DNA from: Planctomycetaceae bacterium
GTDB taxonomy: Bacteria; Planctomycetota; Planctomycetia; Pirellulales; UBA1268
DNA: 48,502 bases
NCBI GenBank assembly: GCA_947459185.1
Contig: CANHCU010000013.1
Span: 1 to 48,502, forward strand
Direction: 5' to 3'
Shown: positions 1 through 6,525 of the stretch, piece after piece
Position numbering within the stretch: position 1 is the stretch's first letter
Layout: each line of letters starts with the position of its first letter
Notes under the pieces: generated by a model
Database searches by the model: none
Told to the model about the DNA's origin: nothing
The model's input: only the letters and a program-made list of their open reading frames with translations
Program-made: the position numbers and the translations under genes

Positions 1-74
1 CGACAGCCAGCGGCCGGAAGCGGATCGAGGTGAAGCGATGGCGGTGAGGGAAGCGAGGAAAAGGCGGAAGGGGT

Positions 75-986
75 CTAAGTGCCGTTTTCCGGCGGCGCTG
101 AATCCTTCGGTAACTCTTTATTGAGCGATGCCGTCGACTCTCGAAGCCATTTCAAAGCGGCTTCCAGGTCTCCGCCATGTTTTTTCGCAATCCACTCACG
201 GATTTCGGCTAGCTCTGCATCTTTCTTATTGCCCGAAACTACTCTCGCGAACCATAGCCGAATGGCATTGTCAGTCTTGGCGAAGGTTGATCTCAGAAAT
301 GCCGGGCATCCATGCCTTCTAAAAAGCTCAAGCTGGTCGAGTTCAAAGTCGACTTGCTCGCAAAATGTCTTCCAAGAAATGCGTTTTGAAAGTCTATCCG
401 AAACAGCATCACACACGTTGTCGACGATCCCTCTAAAAGATAAAGCGGCACTCCAGTCCTCGACCCTCTCGCCGGAATCGGTTTCATCGATGAGGGCATT
501 GATCTCGTCGCGAAGTGGTACTGCCGTAGCCCAGAACGATTTGAGAAAACTGCTCTGCTCTTCTCGGGATGGGGATGCAAACTTTCTAACGCGGTGGTAT
601 TCCGACTCGGTTTCCGGAAAAGTCCACCCCGGGCCAAGACTCAACTCGATGGAGGCGGGAGCCTCTCCTCCGGGAACCCAATTGATAAGAGTGCCTCCTT
701 CCGCCGCATGGCCTCCATGCGCAGCGATGGCGAGTCGCTCTTCTTCAAACGCCTCGATCTCCGACAGGTCTGTTTTCAAAAGAAGTACGACGTGGCCTTC
801 CGTTAGAGAGGCCACGTAATCTTTCCACGCCTGGCTTCGCCTGCCAGAGTCCCACGCGCGGGACTTCTGTCCCTTGCCGACATAGAAAATCCTTCCGCTG
901 CTCTTTTCTGCATGAGCGTAGACGTAGTGCCCGCGTTCCACGCCTTCGGCGTCGACATATAGCTCGGGGATTTGCGGCTTGGTCAT
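75..986 (-). CDS. GIY-YIG domain protein
   Basis: The N-terminal part carries the GIY-YIG fold signature: Y21-V-Y23, then about ten residues on F34-Y-V-G-K-G39 with Arg43 just after. It is followed by an acidic helix (AFEEERLAIAAHG) and a GGEAP stretch like the GGEG end of small GIY-YIG domains. Family members are single-strand-cutting endonucleases or inactive DNA-binding relatives. The last 170 or so residues have no family I recognise. The start is an ATG; the stop lies at 75-77. Base composition is visibly lower in GC than every gene to its right, with AT-rich codons that are rare elsewhere in the window, so recent acquisition is likely. It stands alone, divergent from the gene at 1164. 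The domain call is good; the substrate is unknown. Confidence 0.8.
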   Translation of the reverse strand: MTKPQIPELYVDAEGVERGHYVYAHAEKSSGRIFYVGKGQKSRAWDSGRRSQAWKDYVASLTEGHVVLLLKTDLSEIEAFEEERLAIAAHGGHAAEGGTLINWVPGGEAPASIELSLGPGWTFPETESEYHRVRKFASPSREEQSSFLKSFWATAVPLRDEINALIDETDSGERVEDWSAALSFRGIVDNVCDAVSDRLSKRISWKTFCEQVDFELDQLELFRRHGCPAFLRSTFAKTDNAIRLWFARVVSGNKKDAELAEIREWIAKKHGGDLEAALKWLRESTASLNKELPKDSAPPENGT

Positions 987-1163
987 CGTGTTGTTAGGTC
1001 GCGGGTCGAAAAGGTGATCCCCCGTCAGGGCTACCTAAGTCTGCACTAACGCGGACGCCTGGCAAGAACGGGCGATGGATTTTGGGTCGCTACGTTCGCT
1101 CGCCCCCAATCATCCCCGTCACACCCCGTTCGTCTCCATGTCGCACTCGGGCAGACTGCGGGC

Positions 1164-1409
1164 ATGAAGAGCACGAAGACCGTCACCCGCCGGATCGCCG
1201 CCGAGATCATCGGCATCGCCCCGGCCACTCTCAAGAAGTGGGCCATCGAGGAGCGAGGGCCAGCCGTTCACGCCAAGCTCGGCGACCGGCAGCAGTCCCG
1301 CACGCTCTACGCGGTAGCCGAGATCCAGAAATGGCAACGCGATCCCGCAGCCTACGAACGTCGTCACCAAGGCCCACGCCATGACCGTCGCCACAATGCC
1401 GGGAAGTAG
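1164..1409 (+). CDS. small MerR/excisionase-type helix-turn-helix protein
   Basis: An 81-residue basic protein. Residues 8-30 (RRIAAEIIGIAPATLKKWAI) have the pattern of a winged or MerR/excisionase-like helix-turn-helix, followed by an arginine-rich strand and the phrase LYAVAEIQKWQRDP, which resembles the end of the DNA-binding unit in phage excisionase-like proteins. The C-terminal tail is very basic and overlaps the first codons of the next gene by 29 bases, so the two are probably co-transcribed and coupled. Function is inferred from the fold only: a DNA-binding regulator or recombination directionality factor. No integrase is present in the window to pair with it. Confidence 0.65.
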   Translation: MKSTKTVTRRIAAEIIGIAPATLKKWAIEERGPAVHAKLGDRQQSRTLYAVAEIQKWQRDPAAYERRHQGPRHDRRHNAGK

Positions 1410-2160
1410 ATCCTCGGCATCGCCGCAGCTCACGGTCGCCGGCCTGGCCGAGCGGCATCGCCGCACCTGGCTCGCCGATGCGGCGGCCTACCTGCGGGTG
1501 CTCGATTGGCAGGGCCTCGCCGGTCGGCAGCTCGTGCTCCTCGACTTCGAGGACGTTCCCGACGTGCCGCGGCAGCGGTCCATCGCCTTCACCTCACCCG
1601 GCGGCCTGTTCGAGCTGGTGCAGCCGCTCATCCCGACCAGCGGGCTCCGCCCCGGGCCTGTCGTGTTCATGGACGTCGCAGCCGTGGCCGACTTCGCCGT
1701 CGGCACCGCCCTCGACAGGCTCACCGAAGCGGATGCCGTCTGGATCACGCGGGTCGTCGCCAACGCCGTCGCCATCCACGAGTATGCCCACGCCATCGAC
1801 TTCGAGGCCCGTGGCGTGATCCTGCCGACCGGGACAACGCTCGACACGATCTTCTCAGCGAAACCGACCAAGCGGCAGGGCTACCCGTCGCACGGCGCCG
1901 GATGGGTGCGGGCCTACGCTCACCTCATCTGCCGGTCGATGGCAACGCCGTCGCATCAAGACCACTACCTCGACAGCTTCCGGTCGGAAGTCGAGCACCA
2001 GGGCCTCGGGCCTGCCGACGACTTCCTCGAAGCTCTCGATGCCGAAGTCGATCGCCACGGCATCGACCTGCCGCTCGTCGAGGTCATCCGCTCTCCGGCT
2101 CCTGCCGGGTTTGTTGAATTGTTCAATGCACGGGACGCGGCCCGATCCGCGAATAGGTGA
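1381..2160 (+). CDS. putative zinc metallopeptidase, HExxH with SprT-like third ligand
   Basis: A 259-residue soluble protein without a signal peptide. It contains HEYAH (His133, Glu134, His137) in a hydrophobic helix context (VVANAVAIHEYAHAID). About 34 residues later comes SHGAGWVRAYAHLI, where His171-Gly172 followed by an aromatic residue matches the HGxxW/F element that supplies the third zinc ligand in SprT/Spartan-like proteases. The fit is by pattern only; overall sequence is not a recognisable SprT member. Several in-frame starts exist; the first ATG is used, overlapping the HTH gene by 29 bases. An HTH protein followed by a zincin recalls phage ImmA-like regulator/protease pairs, but that is only an analogy. 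An inactive zinc-binding protein is the alternative. Confidence 0.6.
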   Translation: MTVATMPGSRSSASPQLTVAGLAERHRRTWLADAAAYLRVLDWQGLAGRQLVLLDFEDVPDVPRQRSIAFTSPGGLFELVQPLIPTSGLRPGPVVFMDVAAVADFAVGTALDRLTEADAVWITRVVANAVAIHEYAHAIDFEARGVILPTGTTLDTIFSAKPTKRQGYPSHGAGWVRAYAHLICRSMATPSHQDHYLDSFRSEVEHQGLGPADDFLEALDAEVDRHGIDLPLVEVIRSPAPAGFVELFNARDAARSANR

Positions 2161-2167
2161 AGCCATC

Positions 2168-2932
2168 ATGCCAGGTCTACTTGATGCCCTGCGGGGCCGG
2201 ATGAAGCAAAGGGAGTTCAACGCCATCGACACGGTCGCAGCGGCGGCCCGTGCCGCAGCTCGTGGCGAGCACTATGACGTCGGCGCCATCGAGGCCGCCC
2301 TCGTCGAGGCCCGGCTCTCGATGGAAGACTTCGAGAAGGCGGTCGAGACCGCGGGCAAGCGGTCGGCCTGGCTCCGCGACTTCGAGAAGCTCGCAACCAT
2401 GAACAATAAGGTCACGAAGGGGGAGGCGGCCATCGCAGCCGAGCGGGAGAAGTTCGAGGCCGCCCGCCGGGCCTTCGCCGAGAAGGTCGAAGCCCTCGAT
2501 GCCGATCTCTCGACCGCCCGCACTGCCCGGGATGCGGGCAAGAACGCACGAGACCAGCTTCTCGACCCGAGGCTCGTGCCCGGGACCATCGGCGAGAAGT
2601 ACCGCCAGGCGGTAGCCGAGGCCGATGCCGCCGAGGCTGCGGTCGGCGAAGTGCAGCGGCACCTCCGCGAGATCATGCAGCGGATCAAGTCGGAGGAAGG
2701 CTGGATCGTGCAGCTCGTCGGCGAGCCCGAGAAGGATCTCTCGAACTACCTGCCGCTCAAGCCTCGGACGATGGCCGGCGAGTCTCTCAAGCTCGAAGAG
2801 CACCGAACAGCCCTCGCCCGGAACCAACGCCGCAAGGCCGAGGCCGAGGGCCAGCTCGCCGAGGCCGAGAAGGCGGCGGCCAGGGCGAAGAAGGCCGTCG
2901 AGGCCCTCGTGCCTGACGTCATCAAGGCATAA
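2168..2932 (+). CDS. coiled-coil protein of unknown function
   Basis: A 254-residue protein beginning MPGLLDALRGRMKQ, eight bases after the previous stop. The frame is open further upstream, but that stretch runs antiparallel in meaning to the preceding gene and lacks coding character, so this ATG was chosen. From about residue 70 to the end it is almost wholly alpha-helical and charged, rich in Ala, Glu, Lys and Arg with heptad-like spacing (for example EREKFEAARRAFAEKVEALD), indicating long coiled coils. A break near residues 190-215 contains SNYLPLKPRTMAGE. There is no signal peptide or membrane segment. It resembles structural or scaffold proteins often found in phage-derived clusters, but I assign no function. 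Confidence 0.65.
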   Translation: MPGLLDALRGRMKQREFNAIDTVAAAARAAARGEHYDVGAIEAALVEARLSMEDFEKAVETAGKRSAWLRDFEKLATMNNKVTKGEAAIAAEREKFEAARRAFAEKVEALDADLSTARTARDAGKNARDQLLDPRLVPGTIGEKYRQAVAEADAAEAAVGEVQRHLREIMQRIKSEEGWIVQLVGEPEKDLSNYLPLKPRTMAGESLKLEEHRTALARNQRRKAEAEGQLAEAEKAAARAKKAVEALVPDVIKA

Positions 2933-3057
2933 ACGGAAGCACCCGGGAGTCTTCACCTCCCTCCCGCGAGTCGCGCGCAGCCCCGGCGGGTACTTAACTC
3001 CTCCCCGCCGGGCGCTGCTGCGACGACAGTCATCACCACCACCAGGAACCCTATCCC

Positions 3058-3294
3058 ATGAAGACGATCCGCGATCTCGCCGTGCAGGCCGTGCACGACG
3101 CTCTATCCCTCCGATGCCTGGCCGACGGCACTGGCTTCATCCGTACCGCCGATCCTCGGGCCTACATGGATGCCGATCGCCTGCGGCTGGCCGAGGAAAT
3201 CGCCAAGCAACTGCCGGTCGGCACGACACAGGCCAACGCCTTGACCGTCGCCATCGAGCTGGAGCCCGTGATCCGGGCTCTCGTCGGGAAATGA
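3058..3294 (+). CDS. small hypothetical protein
   Basis: A 78-residue acidic protein, MKTIRDLAVQAVHDALSL at the start, ending in IELEPVIRALVGK. It lacks a signal peptide, membrane segment or known motif. Its stop overlaps the start of the next gene in an ATGA arrangement, so translation of the pair is probably coupled. GC-rich third positions agree with real coding sequence. Function unknown. Confidence 0.55.
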   Translation: MKTIRDLAVQAVHDALSLRCLADGTGFIRTADPRAYMDADRLRLAEEIAKQLPVGTTQANALTVAIELEPVIRALVGK

Positions 3295-3716
3295 AGCGGG
3301 TCGTCGAGGCGATCACCATGGCGGTGCCCGAGCTGCGGGACGACGTCTACCTGTTCCCGCAACGTCGGGACGTTCCCGCAGCCATCGGGAAGAATGAAGT
3401 CGGATGGCGGTACGTGGATCTCCGCCATCTCGACGCCCCGGCGAAGCTGCGGCACGCGGCAATCCTCGCCGATGGCCGGGTGCTCCTGCCCGCTCTGCTC
3501 TGTTTCAAGACCGAGAGAGGAGCGATCAAGGCCATCGAGGAGTTCCAGAGGCCGATGGCCTTCGAGCACTACCGCGAGACCTTCCTCGTCGAGGTCGCGA
3601 TCCTGCGGTCTCGTGTTGTGCGGGACAGTACCGCGGCCAATCTCATCGACGAGATGGCCGCCATCGTCAAGGCGACGGCCGAGGGCCGGGTCTCCGCGGC
3701 CTGCGTCTTATCGTGA
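3291..3716 (+). CDS. hypothetical protein, coupled to upstream small gene
   Basis: A 141-residue protein starting MKRVVEAITMAVPELRDD. The ATG overlaps the upstream stop by four bases, which fixes the start although the frame is open for a long way further upstream. It has an alpha/beta look with conserved-seeming aromatic and charged positions (VGWRYVDLRHLDAPAKLRHA) and a helical C-terminal half. It has no signal peptide and no family I recognise. It ends five bases before the convergent gene at 3721-4155, closing the left accessory operon. Confidence 0.55.
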   Translation: MKRVVEAITMAVPELRDDVYLFPQRRDVPAAIGKNEVGWRYVDLRHLDAPAKLRHAAILADGRVLLPALLCFKTERGAIKAIEEFQRPMAFEHYRETFLVEVAILRSRVVRDSTAANLIDEMAAIVKATAEGRVSAACVLS

Positions 3717-3720
3717 TCGG

Positions 3721-4155
3721 CTACAAGTTCGCGATCTTCGCATCGCCTTCGATGAACAGCCACTCGCCGCGGTCGAACCTCGCCGCCATCTCCGATACCT
3801 TCAGGTGCGATCCAGGCGGGGCGGACGTTGGCGGGGCCTTCGCCATCTGCTCGGAGACCTGCTCGCGGATGAGGTCTATCTCGAAGGCTGCGGCATTGAG
3901 CGCATCGAAAAGCAGTGTCTTATCCTCGCCGGCCAGGCGGTCGGAGAGAACGCCCTCACCCGCTCGATGCGGGGCGTTGTAGAGGCGGACGATCGCGCAC
4001 AGCCGAGCGTGAACCCGGGTGGTCGCCGTCAACCATTTCCGCATCTTGGGCGATAGGTGATCCTGAAATCGGGTGCGGCGATTCTGCTTCGCCTCCGACT
4101 GCGGGAGAAGCGGATCGTCGCCATCGACTTCATCGTCGGCATGGTTTGCTTCCAT
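3721..4155 (-). CDS. hypothetical acidic/basic split protein
   Basis: A 144-residue protein whose first 25 residues are acidic (ADDEVDGDDPLLPQSEAKQ) and whose middle is basic and helical (SPKMRKWLTATTRVHARLCA). The C-terminus (LKVSEMAARFDRGEWLFIEG) looks folded. The ATG at 4155 was chosen; a GTG six codons upstream (4173) is also possible, and neither has a clear ribosome binding site. It is divergent from the nuclease gene at 4228, with about 70 bases between them for both promoters. I do not recognise the family. Confidence 0.5.
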   Translation of the reverse strand: MEANHADDEVDGDDPLLPQSEAKQNRRTRFQDHLSPKMRKWLTATTRVHARLCAIVRLYNAPHRAGEGVLSDRLAGEDKTLLFDALNAAAFEIDLIREQVSEQMAKAPPTSAPPGSHLKVSEMAARFDRGEWLFIEGDAKIANL

Positions 4156-4227
4156 GCCCGGAGTGTCGGGCACGTGTCAAGTTTTTCGTTCCGGGTGAGA
4201 CCGGCGAGGCGGCGGTATGATCTCGGG

Positions 4228-4716
4228 ATGCGACAAGCCCTGTTCATCATGACGATCTTCGCCACGGCCTTCGGCACGGCAGGCGGCGCCGAGCCGATGA
4301 CCTGGCGGGTCGTCTCCGTTCATGATGGCGATACCGTGCGATGCCTGGACGATGGCAACCGCGAGCACAAGATCCGCCTCGCCGGCATCGACGCTCCCGA
4401 GACCGGCCAGCCATTCGGCACGGTCTCCCGCGATCACCTGCGGCAGCTCGTGCTCCGCCGGGAGGTCGTCGTGCATGAACAGGGGAAGGATAAGTACGGG
4501 CGGTCGCTTGCCCGCCTCGAAGTCGACGGGAGGGACGTCGCCGGGGCGATGGTGGCCGCGGGCCTCGCCTGGCACTACTTGCGGTACAGCGACGACGAGC
4601 AGCTCGCCCGGGCGGAGCGGGAGGCGAAGGCCGCCGGGCCGCACGCCTTCGCGGATCACCCGTCACCGATGAACCCAAACGGGTCCATGTCCAGGCGTTT
4701 GCCATTCCGCACGTAG
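4228..4716 (+). CDS. exported thermonuclease-like (SNase-fold) protein
   Basis: A 162-residue protein of the staphylococcal nuclease family, which cleaves DNA and RNA with calcium. Residues 1-21 form a signal peptide ending in GTAGGA, so it probably acts outside the cytoplasm. The catalytic set is present: Asp35 in HDGDTV, Arg50, Asp55 and Glu58 in IRLAGIDAPE, and Arg92 in KYGRSLARL. The start is placed at the ATG before the signal peptide because the open frame upstream runs antisense to the divergent gene. The C-terminus is odd: after AKAAGPHAFADHP the usual tryptophan-rich tail (like GLWADPxPVPPWEWR) is absent, and the last 20 residues lie over the 3' end of the convergent gene, suggesting loss of the original tail by frameshift or rearrangement. 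Confidence 0.85.
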   Translation: MRQALFIMTIFATAFGTAGGAEPMTWRVVSVHDGDTVRCLDDGNREHKIRLAGIDAPETGQPFGTVSRDHLRQLVLRREVVVHEQGKDKYGRSLARLEVDGRDVAGAMVAAGLAWHYLRYSDDEQLARAEREAKAAGPHAFADHPSPMNPNGSMSRRLPFRT

Positions 4717-4994
4717 GCGATGCGGTAGATCCCTCGGGCCTGCACGGCGGCATCCCGGGCATCGGCCACCGACTCGAACCTCTCGTCGAGATCTCGCCAA
4801 GCCTTCGCCACCGTGCACCAGGCCGCGAGCACGAAGAAGCCGTCGGCGGTCGAGCTGTTTTCTGTACCCAAGGCATCACCTCGGCCGGGATAGTGCAGGA
4901 GCCGAGGGACAACCTTGGTCCGGCGACACTTCCAGCGACGGCCCGCACACTTCAACCGGGGGGTATTGATGCCGTCGCCAGGCGAAGGCACCAT
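4656..4994 (-). CDS. small hypothetical protein overlapping nuclease 3' end
   Basis: The convincing coding part is the last 70 or so residues, with a hydrophobic stretch (GFFVLAAWCTVAKAWRDL) and a folded-looking end (ARGIYRIAYVRNGKRLDMD). The start is uncertain. The ATG at 4994 has no binding site; a TTG at 4871, preceded at a good distance by GAGGTG, would give a 71-residue protein and may be the true start. The 3' end overlaps the convergent nuclease gene by 61 bases. I do not recognise a family. Confidence 0.45.
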   Translation of the reverse strand: MVPSPGDGINTPRLKCAGRRWKCRRTKVVPRLLHYPGRGDALGTENSSTADGFFVLAAWCTVAKAWRDLDERFESVADARDAAVQARGIYRIAYVRNGKRLDMDPFGFIGDG

Positions 4995-5029
4995 GCAGTC
5001 GGAGCCCACGGGATAGAAAACCTCTCGCG

Positions 5030-5050
5030 GGGTAGACAAAAGGGTAGACA
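5030..5050. repeat. direct repeat GGGTAGACA x2, period 12
   Basis: GGGTAGACA occurs at 5030-5038 and again at 5042-5050, one helical turn apart, eight bases before the ATG of the ECF sigma gene at 5058. The spacing suits a dimeric regulator or a pair of promoter elements, but the position so close to the start also allows a translational role. No function is proven. Confidence 0.5.
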
Positions 5051-5057
5051 GCCAAAA

Positions 5058-5681
5058 ATGGACGTGCCCGAGGATGACTCGAAGGAGCTGGCGAAGTGCC
5101 TGGAACGGCTCGCCGCCGGGGATCTAAAAGCCCGTGATTCCGTGATCGAACTGGTCTCCGACCGCCTCCGCGACTTGGCCCACCGGATGCTCGGCCGCTA
5201 CCCCGGCGTCCGCCGCTGGGAAGACACCGATGACGTCTTTCAGAATGCCGCGATGCGGCTGCACCGGGCGTTGGGCGACATGCAGCTCGAGTCGCCCCGA
5301 TCGATCATGGCCCTGGCGGCCACGCAACTGCACCGTGAACTGATCGACCTCGCCCGGCGGCATGCGGGCCCATCGTCCTACGCCGCCAACCATGGCACCA
5401 ACGTGATGCCCCTAGCGGCTGTCGACGACGGCCCCAATCAATACATCGATCACAGCCCCTCCAACGACACCAACCTCGACCGCTGGACGCTCTTCCACGA
5501 GGCGATCGGCAACCTGCCCGACGAGGAACGCGAGGTGTTCCATCTCGTCTGGTATCTCGGTGCCGACCAGAAGACGATCGCCACGCTCCTGAACTGCTCC
5601 GAGCGGACCGTCAAATACCGGTGGCGGTCGGCCCGCGAGGCGGTCCGCGCTGAGCTCGAAGGCAAGCCACCACAGCCCTGA
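5058..5681 (+). CDS. ECF-family RNA polymerase sigma factor
   Basis: A 207-residue sigma-70 family protein of the planctomycete ECF type. Region 2 spans about residues 15-100, including the -10-binding helix (WEDTDDVFQNAAMRLHRAL). Region 4 spans about 145-195, with a helix-turn-helix at DQKTIATLLNCSERTVKYRW. Region 3 and region 1 are absent, as is normal for ECF factors. The ATG at 5058 (MDVPEDDSKE) was chosen because sequence upstream is not coding-like. The binding site is weak. No anti-sigma gene is adjacent: the next gene is convergent. The 12-base direct repeat just upstream may be a control site. Target promoters are unknown. Confidence 0.85.
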   Translation: MDVPEDDSKELAKCLERLAAGDLKARDSVIELVSDRLRDLAHRMLGRYPGVRRWEDTDDVFQNAAMRLHRALGDMQLESPRSIMALAATQLHRELIDLARRHAGPSSYAANHGTNVMPLAAVDDGPNQYIDHSPSNDTNLDRWTLFHEAIGNLPDEEREVFHLVWYLGADQKTIATLLNCSERTVKYRWRSAREAVRAELEGKPPQP

Positions 5682-5820
5682 CCGCGCTCACGGCCCGGCG
5701 GCGGGCATTGGCATACGGTCGAAGACCCCAAGTGACAGCTCCGGCGTGATTGTCACCGCTCCCTCCATAGCGATCGTTAGGGCTCGCTGCGTCCGGCATA
5801 TCCGCGCGGAAGAGTCACGC

Positions 5821-6525
5821 TCACGCGTCGGCAGTCTCGTCGTTGTCCGCCAGCTCCCGCAGAATCGCGATCGCCTCGTCGAGCGACACGGCGTCGTAGC
5901 CGCGGATGCAGGCCTTGCGGTCGCATTCGGCCAGCAGCAACGCGTCGAGAAAATCGGGGTGCGATTCGAGCCGCTGCCGGGCCCGCGCGCCAAGCGTGTG
6001 ATTGCCATGCGCCGTGGCGTCTGCCAGCGACTCGACGAGCCAGCGGGTTCGCTCCGTGATCAGGCCGGCAAGCACCGACACGCCACTGGAAACCGGATCG
6101 GCGCGGTCGATCGCCCGGCCCACGTCGTGGACGAGGGCCGCCGTCAGCAACTCCTCGTCGAACGGCCGCTCTTCATACACTCGGTCGAACACCTGCAGCG
6201 TGTGTTCGAGCACGTCTCCCTCCGGATGCTTCAACCGATCCTGCTTCACGTTTTCGAGCACTCGCACCAGCTCGGCGATCCGGTCGAAACGATCACCAGC
6301 CAGGTGCGCAAGGCCACCGGCCGGATCGCTGCCACGGGTCACCTCGCGACGAATCTCGTCGTGGCTGGGCAGCTGCTCCTCGGGCACCCAGCCGCGGGCC
6401 ACCCGGCGAGCGGCGCGAAACCGGGACTTGGTCGAGTCGCTCCCCTTGGCCACCATGCGGGCCGCCTCCTCGGCGATCCGCTGCCGCAGTTTGTCGGCAC
6501 CAGCGTCCCGCGGCTCGTCACTCAT
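5821..6525 (-). CDS. HD-domain phosphohydrolase
   Basis: A 234-residue cytoplasmic protein. The HD signature is at AALVHDVGRAIDRADP (His-Asp pair near residue 132), with an upstream histidine in VLEHTLQVFDRV and a later acidic residue in the C-terminal helices. This is the metal-binding set of HD hydrolases, which cleave phosphomonoesters, nucleotides or cyclic nucleotides. Substrate cannot be told from sequence. The ATG overlaps the stop of the S46 peptidase gene by four bases, so it is translated from the same message. The N-terminal 80 residues are charged and helical and not part of the HD core. Confidence 0.75.
   Translation of the reverse strand: MSDEPRDAGADKLRQRIAEEAARMVAKGSDSTKSRFRAARRVARGWVPEEQLPSHDEIRREVTRGSDPAGGLAHLAGDRFDRIAELVRVLENVKQDRLKHPEGDVLEHTLQVFDRVYEERPFDEELLTAALVHDVGRAIDRADPVSSGVSVLAGLITERTRWLVESLADATAHGNHTLGARARQRLESHPDFLDALLLAECDRKACIRGYDAVSLDEAIAILRELADNDETADA

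Noticed and set aside
993-1050. GTTAGGT (993-999) and CACTAAC (1044-1050), like integron attC core sites near the GIY-YIG gene
   Set aside because: In attC the RYYYAAC core comes before GTTRRRY; here the order is reversed, the second core does not fit the consensus, and no inner sites or integrase are seen.
3394-4056. 220-codon plus-strand frame
   Set aside because: It overlaps the better supported gene at 3291-3716 in another frame and then runs antisense to 3721-4155; its translation is Arg/Ser/Pro-rich.
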